A stretch of 64,000 bases of DNA from Neobacillus sp. PS3-34 (GCF_030915465.1 NZ_CP133267.1:186001-250000), one strand, 5' to 3'. Counted from the stretch's first letter, positions 36,109-46,220 are shown. Notes: generated by a model from the sequence alone, not told the origin. Program-made: numbers and translations.

Positions 36109-37398
36109 ATGGAAAACCAAAACGCAGAATCACGCAAATATGTCTGGGAAGATGTTGTTAAGATGGTTAAGAAACTGGATCCGAAAAAACTTGAGATCGT
36201 AAAAGCCACGCTTCCTATTGTACAGGAGCATGGCGAGGCGATCACAAAACGGTTTTACCAGCGACTTTTTGAAAACCATCCCGAACTCAAGAATATTTTT
36301 AATATGACCCACCAAAAAACCGGGCATCAACCAAAGGCGCTTGCAAATGCGGTATATGGTGCGGCTGCAAATATTGAAGATATGAGTGCGATTATGCCTG
36401 TTTTGGAACGGATTGGCCAAAAGCACAGAAGCCTGCAAATAAAACCAGAGCAATATCCTATCGTTGGGGAAAATTTGCTTGGAGCGATTAAGGAGACGCT
36501 TGAAGATGCTGCAACGGATGAAATACTCGATGCGTGGGCGGATGCTTATTCTATTATTTCCGATGTCTTTATCAGGATGGAAGACAAGCTGTACAAGGTG
36601 GCAGCAAGCGAGCCTGGAGGATGGGCTGGTTTCAAGGACTTTGTGGTTTCTAATAAAATACCTGAAAGCGATGTTATCACTTCTTTCTATTTAAAACCGA
36701 AAGATGGCAGCAGTCTGCCTCGATTTATTCCCGGCCAGTATATAACTATAAAACTTGATATTGAGGAAGAAGAATTTACGCATCTCCGCCAGTATAGTTT
36801 GTCTGACAAGCCAGGCAATGATTATTACCGTATTAGCGTGAAACGTGAAGATGCTTTGGAGGAAGGTTATCCGCCTGGCGTGGTATCCACCGATCTGCAC
36901 AAGCTTCTAAATGAAGGTGACACTCTGCCGATTACCTCACCGGCTGGAGACTTTTACCTGGACATGGAAAGTACACGTCCAGTCGTTTTATTAAGCGGAG
37001 GCGTCGGCCTGACACCCATGCTGAGTATGTTAAATACAATTGCCGCGGAACAGCCCGATCGGCAGGTTGTCTTCATCCATGCATCCATGAACGGCAAGGT
37101 ACATGCATTCAAGGAACATGTCCGCGAGTTGGCCGACCAGCATAAAAATGTGAAATCCTATGTCATATATCAGCAGCCTACTGAGGAAGACAAAGCCGCT
37201 AAAAATTATGATAAAGATGGCTATATAACATTGGACTGGCTTCAGCAAACAATTCAATCAAATAACGCCCAATTTTATTTCTGTGGTCCGGAGCCGTTTA
37301 TGAAAGCAGTTAATAAATTTTTAATAGAATGGGGAGTCCCGGCGGAGGATATTCATTACGAATTCTTCGGTTCCTTTGGTGATTTGGATTCTGATTAA
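36109..37398 (+). CDS. hmp: flavohemoglobin (nitric oxide dioxygenase)
   Basis: This 429-residue protein converts nitric oxide and O2 to nitrate. The globin domain covers about residues 25-165 (VQEHGEAITKRFYQRLF, proximal heme His in IGQKHRSLQIKPEQYPIVGENLL), the FAD domain about 175-285 (RQYSLSD, the FAD-binding RxYS motif) and the NAD domain about 290-425 (VLLSGGVGLTPMLSML, YFCGPEPFM). It has about 24 extra residues before the usual globin start. An internal ATG (MVKKLD) lacks a good site, while GGAGG precedes the first ATG, so the extension looks real. A hairpin follows. Confidence 0.95.
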   Translation: MENQNAESRKYVWEDVVKMVKKLDPKKLEIVKATLPIVQEHGEAITKRFYQRLFENHPELKNIFNMTHQKTGHQPKALANAVYGAAANIEDMSAIMPVLERIGQKHRSLQIKPEQYPIVGENLLGAIKETLEDAATDEILDAWADAYSIISDVFIRMEDKLYKVAASEPGGWAGFKDFVVSNKIPESDVITSFYLKPKDGSSLPRFIPGQYITIKLDIEEEEFTHLRQYSLSDKPGNDYYRISVKREDALEEGYPPGVVSTDLHKLLNEGDTLPITSPAGDFYLDMESTRPVVLLSGGVGLTPMLSMLNTIAAEQPDRQVVFIHASMNGKVHAFKEHVRELADQHKNVKSYVIYQQPTEEDKAAKNYDKDGYITLDWLQQTIQSNNAQFYFCGPEPFMKAVNKFLIEWGVPAEDIHYEFFGSFGDLDSD

Positions 37399-37408
37399 TT
37401 CAGTCAAA

Positions 37409-37438
37409 GGGTGACTCTAAGTATTCATCGAGTCACCC
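37409..37438 (+). terminator. hairpin after hmp
   Basis: GGGTGACTC and GAGTCACCC pair around 12 nt; the T run is weak. Confidence 0.6.
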
Positions 37439-37500
37439 AATTTGTCCTATCAGAATGATCGCACTTTATGTAAGAAGGGGAAATTTTCCCAATATTTTAA

Positions 37501-37546
37501 TAGTGTAAAGTCCCCTTCTAGTAAACCAGATATGTTACACTAGAAG
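37501..37546 (+). promoter_or_regulatory. alternative hairpins in the cREC gene leader
   Basis: TAGTGTAA (37501-37508) can pair with TTACACTA (37535-37542), and CTTCTAGT (37515-37522) with ACTAGAAG (37539-37546). The two right arms overlap by four bases, so the pairings exclude each other. It lies 30 bp before the start codon. Confidence 0.4.
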
Positions 37547-37574
37547 TACGTCATCCCAACGAGAAGGGGGTAAT

Positions 37575-37907
37575 ATGAAAATATCTGTATTTATGGACGA
37601 TTTTCGCACCTGCCCAATTGGCTATGTATTAGCTGAAGATATAGATGAATGTATCCATCTGTTAAGAAATTTCTCCATTGATCACCTCTCATTGGATCAT
37701 GATCTTGTGAGCAAAACTCGGAATGGCTTATTACTTGTCCACATGATGGTGGAACAACAGCTGTTTGCAGACCGTATTACCATTCATTCCGCAAACTCTG
37801 GTGCCGGTAAAGCTATGTACATGTTTTTAAAGCAAGCACAGGAGGATTTTAAAATGCCTCCAATGATCAAAATTATCCATCGCCCTCTGCCCTTATTCAC
37901 TTCTTGA
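37575..37907 (+). CDS. cREC (cyclic-phosphate processing receiver-like) protein
   Basis: This 110-residue protein has MKISVFMDDFRTCPIGYVLA at the start, SLDHDLVS in the middle (the aspartate-histidine of the family) and ITIHSANSGAGKAMYMFL near the end. This order matches the cREC domain, a receiver-like fold proposed to process cyclic phosphate ends or nucleotides. It stands alone with a possible structured leader. The ATG follows GAGAAGGGGG. Molecular function is untested as far as I know. Confidence 0.72.
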   Translation: MKISVFMDDFRTCPIGYVLAEDIDECIHLLRNFSIDHLSLDHDLVSKTRNGLLLVHMMVEQQLFADRITIHSANSGAGKAMYMFLKQAQEDFKMPPMIKIIHRPLPLFTS

Positions 37908-38033
37908 GCTCCTTATTGCTCATTTTCATATATTATTTATCGATTTTTAAAACAGCCTTTAATGGGTTGTATTTTTTTTGCCATTATATTAGGATGATAA
38001 ATTGAGAATTAGTTTAGAAAGGGATTTTTGCAA

Positions 38034-38855
38034 ATGACTTATAAAATGGTCGTACTAGACCTGGACGATACACTTCTTCAAGATGACCAAACCATCTCCG
38101 CTAAAACAAAATTAACGTTATTCGCTGCACAGGAATCCGGCGTTAAAGTGGTGCTTGCCTCTGGCAGCCCTACTTTTGGAATGCAGGATATCGCAAAGGA
38201 ATTGCGTCTAAAAGAATTTGGAAGTTTTATATTATCTTTTAACGGGGCGAAAATCATCGATTGCAGTACTGATGAAGAAATATTCAGCAGCACTCTGGCT
38301 CCTAGGACTGTACATGAATTATATGACCTCAGCAGCCGTGAAGAAGTTTTAATCCACACCTATATCGGGAGTGAAATCATTGCTGAAACAGCAAATCCTT
38401 TCACTGACATCGAAGGCGAGCTGACAGGTATGGAGATCAAGCTTGTTGACAGCTTTAAAGAAGCAGTTACAGAACCGGTTGTAAAAGCATTAATGCTTGC
38501 CGAGCCAGGAAAATTAGCTGAAGTGGAAAAAAAGCTGCAGAAAGAATTAGAGGGTGAATTAAGTGTGATGCGCTCAAAGCCCTTCTTTCTTGAATTTACA
38601 AATGACGGTGTCACTAAGGCAACAAGCCTTGACCATTTAATCCGCCAGCTTGGGATTAAGCGCGAGGAAGTCATTGCCATCGGTGACAGCTATAACGATT
38701 TGGCTATGATTGAGTTTGCAGGCCTTGGCGTCGCTATGGGTAATGCCCCTGCTGATATTAAGGCAAAAGCGGACTATATAACCGATACGAATATGAATGA
38801 CGGCGTTGCCAAAGTCGTCGAACAATTTGTGTTAAGGGAAAAAGTACTTTCATAA
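38034..38855 (+). CDS. Cof-type HAD phosphatase
   Basis: This 273-residue HAD hydrolase starts at the ATG ten bases after AAAGGG. Motif I is VLDLDDTLL, motif II VVLASGSP, and motifs III-IV are K at VTKATSL and IGDSYNDLAMIEFAG. The Cof/IIB cap lies between about residues 85 and 195. It is likely a phosphatase for sugar phosphates or FMN-like phosphometabolites; the substrate cannot be read from sequence. A terminator follows. Confidence 0.88.
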   Translation: MTYKMVVLDLDDTLLQDDQTISAKTKLTLFAAQESGVKVVLASGSPTFGMQDIAKELRLKEFGSFILSFNGAKIIDCSTDEEIFSSTLAPRTVHELYDLSSREEVLIHTYIGSEIIAETANPFTDIEGELTGMEIKLVDSFKEAVTEPVVKALMLAEPGKLAEVEKKLQKELEGELSVMRSKPFFLEFTNDGVTKATSLDHLIRQLGIKREEVIAIGDSYNDLAMIEFAGLGVAMGNAPADIKAKADYITDTNMNDGVAKVVEQFVLREKVLS

Positions 38856-38895
38856 AAAACAGAGAGCATCGGACAATATGCCGACGCTCTTTGTT
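38855..38895. terminator. terminator after the HAD gene
   Basis: AGAGCATCGG and CCGACGCTCT pair around ACAATATG, with A-rich and T-rich flanks. Confidence 0.8.
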
Positions 38896-38904
38896 TCTTT
38901 TCGA

Positions 38905-39171
38905 TTATTGGGGTTCATCGTACTTTAAAGCCCGAGCACTGTCACTTAAACCTTTTGTCGTAGGATCCTGGACTATTCCAAACATGGACATCAATACTAA
39001 CACTGCGTTTGCAAAGGACAGTACCCATTCCTTCACCGCATCTGTTAATTGAAAATGTATAACACCTAAAGTATGCAATGCCGTCAGCGCAAGCTGCAAA
39101 ACAATCATGAGCTGAGACAGAAATGCCAGAACCCATCCCCCATTGCGGAAACGCACTCTCCAGTTAATCAT
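38905..39171 (-). CDS. phi LC3-family phage holin, orphan
   Basis: This 88-residue protein starts at the ATG after AAAGGGTG. It begins MINWRVRFRNGGWVLAFLSQ, has two membrane helices and ends with GIVQDPTTKGLSDSARALKY, the diagnostic ending of phi LC3 holins. No endolysin, tail or other phage genes surround it. It is probably a domesticated or leftover phage gene; pore formation would be its ancestral role. It diverges from the PBP gene. Confidence 0.85.
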   Translation of the reverse strand: MINWRVRFRNGGWVLAFLSQLMIVLQLALTALHTLGVIHFQLTDAVKEWVLSFANAVLVLMSMFGIVQDPTTKGLSDSARALKYDEPQ

Positions 39172-39400
39172 CTTAATCACCCTTTGCTAAATAATTCCCT
39201 TTTTACTAGCATATGCTCGTTAATCGTGTGATTGTCCGCCTTTGTCCTATCAGAGAATATTTTTTCGCACTATTTTACAATGTAAATACACACCTTCACC
39301 GTTCCATTGTCTTTTTTTCATAAAAATCCTTATAATATAACGCAATAACACTTTTTTAAAACTGCCGCTCCTCACATGCGGCAAAAGTAAGGGGATTTAC

Positions 39401-41508
39401 ATGGAAAAATTAAAGCCAATACGCGATGCCATTATTCGATTTTGGAAGAGAAGGCATCTCACTCAAATATTACTGCTGCTATTACTTACGGTTATTTTAT
39501 TGACGATTCTTTATTTTACGTGGCTGGCGAGCAGGACAAATGTCCAGTCACTTAAGGAGGGCTTAGGTCAATCCACAGTTATATATGATAAGGATGGCGA
39601 AACCGCCAGCGAACTGCAGCCGAACCGTTTAAAGGGGGTTTCGCTCAGTGACGTTCCCAAATATGTGCCGAATGCGGTTGTATCCATTGAGGATGAACGA
39701 TTCTACCAGCATCATGGATTTGATATTAAGGGCATTGCCCGGGCCTTTTTGGCAATATTTTTGCCGGCAGGGTTACAGGCGGCGGTAGTACGCTAACACA
39801 GCAGCTGACTAAAAACGCCCTCCTCTCTCCACAGCGGACGTATAAACGGAAGGCAGAGGAGCTCTTCCTTGCCGTTAAAATCGAAAAGGTATATTCAAAA
39901 GAAGAAATTTTACAAATGTATTTAAACCAGGTGTATTTCGGAAGCGGAGCCTGGGGTATCGGGCAGGCATCCCAAAAGTATTTTGCAAAAAATATTAAGG
40001 ATGTATCAATCAGTGAAGCAGCCCTTCTGGCAGGCCTTGTCCAGGCACCTACCGCGCTTGATCCCTACAACTATTACGACCGGGCAATTAAACGGCGCAA
40101 CGTAGTTTTAGGAAAAATGAAAGAACTAGGTTATATTACTGCTTCACAGTATAAGGAAGCGAAACACGAAAAGATCCGCCTGCGTGACGGCGGCGGAACA
40201 AGAGCAGAAAGGCATTATCCATATTATGTGGACGCGGTGCTTGATGAGGCCATTTCACGCTACGGCTTGACACAGGAGGAAATCTTCACACGTGGTTACC
40301 GTATCTATACTGAAATGGACCAGAACCTCCAGTCAGGACTTGAAAAGGTTTATAAAAAGAATTGGATATTCCCGCATGGTCCGAATGGGTCACTGGTACA
40401 AAGCGGATCAGTTTTAATGGACCCTGCATCCGGAGGCGTCCGCGCTTTGGTGGGCGGTCGTGGTGAGCATGTTTTCAGAGGTTTTAACAGGGCAACGCAT
40501 CTGAAGGCACAGCCTGGTTCGACGATGAAGCCGCTTGCCGTTTACACACCTGCACTTGAGGAAGGCTATGACGCTACCTCCGATCTTGTCGACAAGCCGA
40601 TTTCTTTTGGAAATTATAAACCTGAAAATTTCTCAAGAACGACCCAGGGCGAGGTTCCCATGTATGAAGCAGTGGAAAAGTCCTTGAACATCCCTGCGGT
40701 CTGGCTGCTTAATAAAATTGGAATTGATAAAGGACTCGAATCTCTTAAGAAATTTGGTATACCTGTTGAAAAAGAAGACCGAAACCTTGCGATTGCATTG
40801 GGCGGTATGCATACCGGCATCTCCCCTCTTCAATTGGCTGATGCATTCACCACCTTCCCGAACGGCGGAGAACGCAACGACAGCCACTTAATTACAAAGA
40901 TTGTCGGCCCGACTGGAGATACGATTGCCGAACATGAGCAGGAAACAACAAAGGTAACCTCGAAAGCAGTGGCAAATGAAATGACATCAATGCTTTTGAA
41001 TGTTGTGGAGAGCGGTACCGGTAGAAGGGCTCATATTAAAGGCTATGAGATAGCGGGTAAAACAGGGTCCACTCAGCTTCCATATACGGATATCAATGGA
41101 ACGAAGGATCAGTGGATGGTCGGCTATACCCCAAATCTGGTCGGAGCCATCTGGATTGGTTTTGACCAAACTGACCGTGAGCATTACCTGCCGAATAACA
41201 GTTCAGGAAATGTCGTTCCTATATTCAGGGCCATCATGGAGGAATCATTACCAAATTTGAAAAAGGAACATTTTGAAGTGGATTCTGTGAATACCCAGTT
41301 AGCCAATAAAGGGAAAACCACAGAAGAAGCAAAAAAAGCCATTCGCGAACAAGCGGAAAAATTAAGAAAAGAATTTAATGATAATGCCAGAGTAATCGGC
41401 AAAAAGCTGAAGGAAGAAGCTCCAAAATGGAAAAAGGACTTAAATAAAGGCATGCAGGACCTCGGAAAAACGATCGACGGTGTCGTAAAGAAAATACGAG
41501 GGCAGTAA
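39401..41508 (+). pseudogene. class A penicillin-binding protein (PbpF-like), frameshifted
   Basis: This bifunctional peptidoglycan synthase has a short cytoplasmic tail, a membrane helix (about residues 22-43), glycosyltransferase motifs (VVSIEDERFYQHHGFD with catalytic Glu, then GGGSTLTQQLTKN and LNQVYFGSGAWGI) and a transpeptidase with QPGSTMKPLAVY (active Ser), SLNIPA and AGKTGST. The break is in GGGCC-TTTTT at 39741-39750: adding one base (GGGCCC) restores ALFGNIFAGRVTGGG. Without repair the glycosyltransferase is cut in half. The C-terminal tail is lysine-rich and helical. About 703 residues, resembling B. subtilis PbpF. Confidence 0.9.
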
Positions 41509-41627
41509 AGGGCAATGGCCTGCTTGCTTAGCGCAGTTGGAATGGGGTCGCTCTTAGTACAGCGACTCCTAGCCCTCTAAGGGAAAACGGGTCACTTTGT
41601 ATTATGCTGAATGCGTTGTTGGATTTT

Positions 41628-41992
41628 TCTCTTTAACCAGGGGACTTTTCCCTTTATGGCTCTTATGAAGGACATTTTCTTCGGTAACCTGGGGTGGTTT
41701 GGTCCTCATAGCTCTTATGAAGACCAGTTCCAACGGTAATCTAGGGAGGCTTGGTCTTCATAGCTCTTATGAAGACCACTTTCATCGGTAACCCGGGGTG
41801 GTTTGGTCTTCATAGCTCTTATGAAGACCATTTCCACCGGTAGCCCAGGGTGGTTTGGTCTTCATAGCTCTTATTGAAGACCGTTTTTTCCTTTCCCTGG
41901 CCAGCTTTTGTCCACAAGAAGGCTTATGAATGACATTTTCCTGATTAGCAAGGGAGATTTTGTCCTAAATAGGTCAATGATGAAAAATGCAA
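41628..41992. repeat. tandem array of 52-bp units (right array)
   Basis: Seven units start at about 41628, 41680, 41732, 41784, 41836, 41889 and 41941. Only one unit is 53 bp. The central units are close to identical and contain TGGTCTTCATA-GCTCT-TATGAAGACCA, an 11-bp perfect inverted repeat. The period and consensus match the array at 1169-1575. No gene is present between 41509 and 42072. Confidence 0.88.
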
Positions 41993-42022
41993 CCACAAGA
42001 ACTTAACACCAAATATCCAAAT

Positions 42023-42057
42023 AAAATGACGTATGCTCAGCATACGTCATTTTTTTT
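42023..42057. terminator. ACGTATG palindrome after the right array
   Basis: AAAATGACGTATGC and GCATACGTCATTTT form a 14-bp stem around TCA, followed by T5. It ends the symporter transcript and sits about 30 bp after the array. Confidence 0.8.
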
Positions 42058-42072
42058 AACACCATTTTTGCC

Positions 42073-43547
42073 TTATGCAATATTCTCAGTAGTATCTCTT
42101 TTAACAGCAACAGACTTTGTTGCGAGGCTGACACCAAAAGTGACTACTACATTAATGATTAAAGCGATTACCCCTACATTCAGATCCTTAACGGATTGTG
42201 GCAATGAAGGAAATAAAACACCGATAGTCGTCTGATTAATGGTAATATATGCAACTGTTAGTACACCGGCCAAGATACCTGCAAACGCTCCGTATTTCGT
42301 AACGATATTGTTTTTGAATAAACTTGAAACAAGTGCCGGAAACAGCTGCGTCACGAGACTATATCCCATTAGTAGCAGTGTTACGATTGTGTTACCTCCC
42401 TGGAATGTGAAAAATAAGGCAGCAAGAGCAACAACTGGAACGAGGTTCTTTGCGAGCCTAGAAACCTGTTGGTCCGTTGATTTTGGAACAAATACTTTAT
42501 AAATATTCTTTGCCATCAGCGTTGCGGCAGCCATTAGAATCATGGAACCTGGGACAATCGCAGTTAACAGCCCAGCTGCACCGATCAGGCCAACAAGCCA
42601 TGGATCAAAGGTCTGAATAGATAAGCGCAATAATGCAAGGTCACCAGCCGGACCTTCCAGCCCTTTTACTTGTAAAATCGCGGCGAACCCTACAAAGAAA
42701 ACAAACAGCAGTACGAGCTGGTACAATGGCATAATTATCGTATTTTTTCGGAAGACCTTTGCATTCTGTGCGGAATAAATTGAGCCGAATGTATGAGGCG
42801 ACATATAAAATCCAAGTGCAGTCAACAGCACGGTTGAAACGAACCATGAAACACTAATGCCGCTGTCCGGCAGTGTAACGAAGCCCGGCTTTGCCTGGTC
42901 AATCGCTTCAAACATTGGCTGAAATCCTCCATAGTAATGGAATGGAAGGTAAATACCAAGAAACAGCACAATACCTAAAATCATAATGTCTTTTATAACG
43001 GCAGTCCAGGCAGAGCCGTGGATGCCTGAAATCATCACATAAACAGTAACTGAAATGGCACCAATCCATACCGCTACGGATGGAGAAATTGTTCCATAGG
43101 AAGCCTCGGAAACAATAATGCCCAAGCCCTTCAATTGCAGGACAAGATAGGGAATCAATGCAATTACACCTACTACAGAAACTAAAACACCAAGATAAGG
43201 GCTTTTATATTTGCTGACAAAAAAATCTGATTGTGACAGTAATTTGTTTTCTTTTGAATACTTCCAAATAGCGGGAAGCAGCCAGTAGGACATTATATAG
43301 GCTAGACAGCCGTAAGCAAGGATGTAAAAGGTAGGCCGCCTTTTCCATAAGCCCATCCGCTTCCCCCCAGGAAAGTGAAAGTCGTATAAATTTCTCCAGC
43401 CATCAGTAGGAATACAAAAATGGTTCCAAATCCGCTGCTGCCGACAGTCCATTGTTCAAGGTCCATGTCTTTGCCTTTTCTTGCACGAATTCCAAGGAAA
43501 ATCGATAATATTAAAAATCCGAAAATGATTAAAAGTGCTGAATTCAT
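42073..43547 (-). pseudogene. sodium:solute symporter (SSS family), frameshifted
   Basis: This Na+-coupled transporter has about 12-13 helices. The N-terminal part (from 43547) reads LIIFGFLILSIFLGIRARKGKD, with GEIYTTFTFLGGSGWAYGKGG. The rest (from about 43335) contains YIMSYWLLPAIWKYSKENKLLSQSDFF and GSAWTAVIKDIMILG, typical of the SSS core. One C added to GGCC at 43334-43337 gives GGPTFYILAYG and joins them in about 490 residues. A DUF3311 gene overlaps its start by four bases, the common SSS partner. Two amidohydrolases follow upstream, so an amino-acid derivative is a likely substrate. Confidence 0.87.
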
Positions 43548-43744
43548 TCGATTCCCTCCTCACGGTTTGCCGGGTCCATTTTGTAAATGGCCAACATAAT
43601 AAATGATGTTAAAACCACCCATAATACAATGTAAAATAGGATAAATGGCATTCCTGCCACATATGGGGTCACCTTATTGGCAAACTGGATTCCCCCCAGA
43701 AGACCTATAAACGGGATTAATGCGAGAAAATACTGTAATTTCAT
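43544..43744 (-). CDS. DUF3311 small membrane protein
   Basis: This 66-residue protein has two helices (about residues 4-22 and 33-56), a short acidic tail and the GMPFILFYIVLWVVLTSFIML motif of DUF3311. It overlaps the symporter start by ATGA, so the two are translationally coupled. DUF3311 proteins accompany SSS transporters and are thought to help their assembly, which remains unproved. Confidence 0.8.
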   Translation of the reverse strand: MKLQYFLALIPFIGLLGGIQFANKVTPYVAGMPFILFYIVLWVVLTSFIMLAIYKMDPANREEGIE

Positions 43745-43767
43745 GTCACTTGCCTCCTTTAATTTTT

Positions 43768-44955
43768 TTATTTTAAAATTTTAAATGAAGCATGGAGAAA
43801 TAATTTTACCCCGATATCGAGGGCGCGTTCATCAATCGCAAAATGAGAATGGTGGTGTGGATAGGTGATTCCCTCCTCTACGTTTCCTGCTCCGACATTG
43901 AAGAAAACACCTGGCGAAACTTGCTGATAAGCTGAGAAATCCTCGCCTCCCATAGTTGGCCTCATCAATTGAAGCGCATCTTCCCCGTAAACCTCCCTTA
44001 CTGTTTCCTCAATGACCTTTGTTACTTCATGGTCATTTATGACCTGCCGGTAGCCAAACTCATATCTAAATTCATAGGAAGCATCATGTGCATCGGTAAT
44101 CCCTTTAATAATCCTTTCCATTTTTCCTGGCATGGACTGACGAAGGCTTGGATCAAAGCTTCTAACTGTTCCGCAAAGCTCGACTGAACCTGGAATAATA
44201 TTATGAGCCGTCCCCCCTGCAAATTGTGTAACGGAAACAACCAGATTATCAATGGGATCGGTATTTCTCGAAACAATATGCTGCAAATTGGTCACTACCT
44301 GAGCTGCAATAGCAATCGAATCGACAGTCTGATGGGGATATGCTGCATGGCCGCCTTTTCCTTTAACGGTAATATGGAATGTATCAGGCGATGCCATCAT
44401 TGGCCCATAGGCAACTCCCACCTTCCCTACCTCCAGATGGGACAATAAATGGATTCCAATCACATTATCGACTCCGTCCATCACACCGGCTTCGACAAGC
44501 TCTTGTGCCCCTCCTGGAAATAATTCCTCAGCATGCTGAAAGATAAAACGGACTTCGCCTTTAATTTCTTCCTTTAAGCCTGACAGAACCTTGGCTGTTC
44601 CTAAAAGCATTGCCGTATGTCCATCATGCCCGCAGGCATGCATCACTCCTGGATTGGCTGAAGCAAATTCGTACGAGGTTTCTTCCTGGATTGGAAGTGC
44701 ATCCATATCAGCACGTATGGCAAGCACCCTTCCTTCGTTGGGGCCAATCAGCCGAGCAAGCACGCTTGTTTTAGTCGGCCTGGAAATTTCCATATTGCCA
44801 AAGGATACCAATGTCTCGTATACATATTGAGCGGTTTTTTCTTCCTGAAATGATAATTCAGGATGTTGATGCAGATGTCTTCTCCAAGCAATGACATCAC
44901 TTTTCACTTCGTTTGCCAGGTGATCCAGATTGAATGTTGGATTGTTAACTGCCAT
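43768..44955 (-). CDS. M20-family amidohydrolase (N-acyl amino acid type)
   Basis: This 395-residue metallopeptidase-family hydrolase starts at the ATG after GGAGGTGGGGAAG. It has RRHLHQHPELSFQEEKTA, RADMDALPIQEE, MHACGHDGHTAMLLG (metal ligands), FQHAEELFPGGAQEL (catalytic Glu) and GGEDFSAYQ near the C-terminus, as in N-acyl-L-amino acid amidohydrolases and hippurate hydrolases. The lid domain lies about residues 185-295. It is in one run with the symporter genes and the carbamoylase-like gene, which points to use of N-acylated or N-carbamoyl amino acids. Confidence 0.88.
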   Translation of the reverse strand: MAVNNPTFNLDHLANEVKSDVIAWRRHLHQHPELSFQEEKTAQYVYETLVSFGNMEISRPTKTSVLARLIGPNEGRVLAIRADMDALPIQEETSYEFASANPGVMHACGHDGHTAMLLGTAKVLSGLKEEIKGEVRFIFQHAEELFPGGAQELVEAGVMDGVDNVIGIHLLSHLEVGKVGVAYGPMMASPDTFHITVKGKGGHAAYPHQTVDSIAIAAQVVTNLQHIVSRNTDPIDNLVVSVTQFAGGTAHNIIPGSVELCGTVRSFDPSLRQSMPGKMERIIKGITDAHDASYEFRYEFGYRQVINDHEVTKVIEETVREVYGEDALQLMRPTMGGEDFSAYQQVSPGVFFNVGAGNVEEGITYPHHHSHFAIDERALDIGVKLFLHASFKILK

Positions 44956-44975
44956 CTTCCCCACCTCCATTTGTA

Positions 44976-46220
44976 TTAGTTTGGTACATCCACTTTTTGT
45001 ACAGCTAGTGATAACACCGTATGACAGAGAACATTCGCACCGTCAGCACAGTCCTCCTTGGAGCTCCATTCTGCAGGATCATGGCTGACGCCGTCCTTCG
45101 AGCGGACGAACAGCATTCCTATTGGACATAAATCGCTAAATTGCATGCCATCATGCCCAGCCCCGCTAGAAAGAGAGAATGCTTGTACACCGGATTTCCT
45201 GCAAGCCTCCCCTGCTGCATCCTGAATCATTTGGGCGCATGGTACTGGCGCGATTCTCTGCAGCTCTTCAATCGTAAGTATTACATTCTGGTTCTCGCAT
45301 ATTTCCTCCGCTCTTTCACGAATGTACTGTTCTACTTGATTACGGACATGTTCATCGATATCCCTTAAATCCAGTGAAAACTCCACACGGCCAGGGATAA
45401 TATTGATCCCACCAGGAAAAAGTTTCAATTGGCCGACGGTTCCGACGGTCGTTCCTGTTTTCGCTGCTTCCTCCTCAATCGCAACCATGATTCTTGCAGC
45501 CGCTGTAAGGGAATCTCGTCGAATCCTCATAGGTGTTGTTCCAGCGTGTCCAGCCTCACCTTCGACAATAAACTTAAGCCAAAGGGGACCTGCCATTCCT
45601 GTAACAATCCCAACGGACAGGTTTTCCTGCTCCAGTATTTTTCCTTGTTCAATATGTAATTCTATATATGCTTTGATGTCTTTAGGTTTACGTGCAGCTT
45701 TTCCGATTTCATCAGGCTTCAAGCCTTGGGCGGCCATTGCTTCTGCGATAGTTACTCCATTGCTGTCCTTGTTTTTTAATTCCTCCTGGGTGACAGTTCC
45801 TGCGAGAGCACGGCTGCCGATCATCCCAAAACTGAATCTCGCCCCTTCTTCATCGGTAAAGGCTATTGCTTCAATTGGATGCTCTGTTTGAATGTCTTGC
45901 TCGTTTAAGGTCTGCAGTACTTCAACCGCTGCAAGCACGCCCAAAGGTCCGTCAAAATTGCCACCATTAAAGACGGAATCCACGTGGGAACCCATCAAGA
46001 CTACCGGGGCATCAAGATTCGTTCCTTCTTTTCTGCCAATCAGGTTGCCCGCTTCATCCTCCCTTACCGAAAGGCCTGCTTCTTCCATAAAGGCTGAAAC
46101 CAGATTTTTAGCTTTTCTTTCTTCTTCTGAAAAAGATAGACGTGTGATTCCCCCCTCCGCTGTCGTCCCTATTTTGCTTAAAAGCTGAAGCCTTTCCCAT
46201 AATCTGTTTTGATTGATCAT
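44976..46220 (-). CDS. M20-family N-carbamoyl-L-amino acid hydrolase / allantoate amidohydrolase
   Basis: This 414-residue zinc hydrolase starts at the ATG after AAAGGTGATGAA. It has [54 protein letters not shown] and [13 protein letters not shown], the signatures of the HyuC/AllC branch rather than aminoacylases. It cleaves N-carbamoyl or ureido bonds and releases ammonia and CO2. Allantoate amidohydrolase is the main alternative; no allantoinase or hydantoinase gene is in the window. It is divergent from the PucR-type regulator. Confidence 0.85.
   Translation of the reverse strand: MINQNRLWERLQLLSKIGTTAEGGITRLSFSEEERKAKNLVSAFMEEAGLSVREDEAGNLIGRKEGTNLDAPVVLMGSHVDSVFNGGNFDGPLGVLAAVEVLQTLNEQDIQTEHPIEAIAFTDEEGARFSFGMIGSRALAGTVTQEELKNKDSNGVTIAEAMAAQGLKPDEIGKAARKPKDIKAYIELHIEQGKILEQENLSVGIVTGMAGPLWLKFIVEGEAGHAGTTPMRIRRDSLTAAARIMVAIEEEAAKTGTTVGTVGQLKLFPGGINIIPGRVEFSLDLRDIDEHVRNQVEQYIRERAEEICENQNVILTIEELQRIAPVPCAQMIQDAAGEACRKSGVQAFSLSSGAGHDGMQFSDLCPIGMLFVRSKDGVSHDPAEWSSKEDCADGANVLCHTVLSLAVQKVDVPN

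Noticed and set aside
38905-39171. Prophage remnant around the holin
   Set aside because: No capsid, tail, integrase or endolysin gene is found on either side; only the holin is phage-like.
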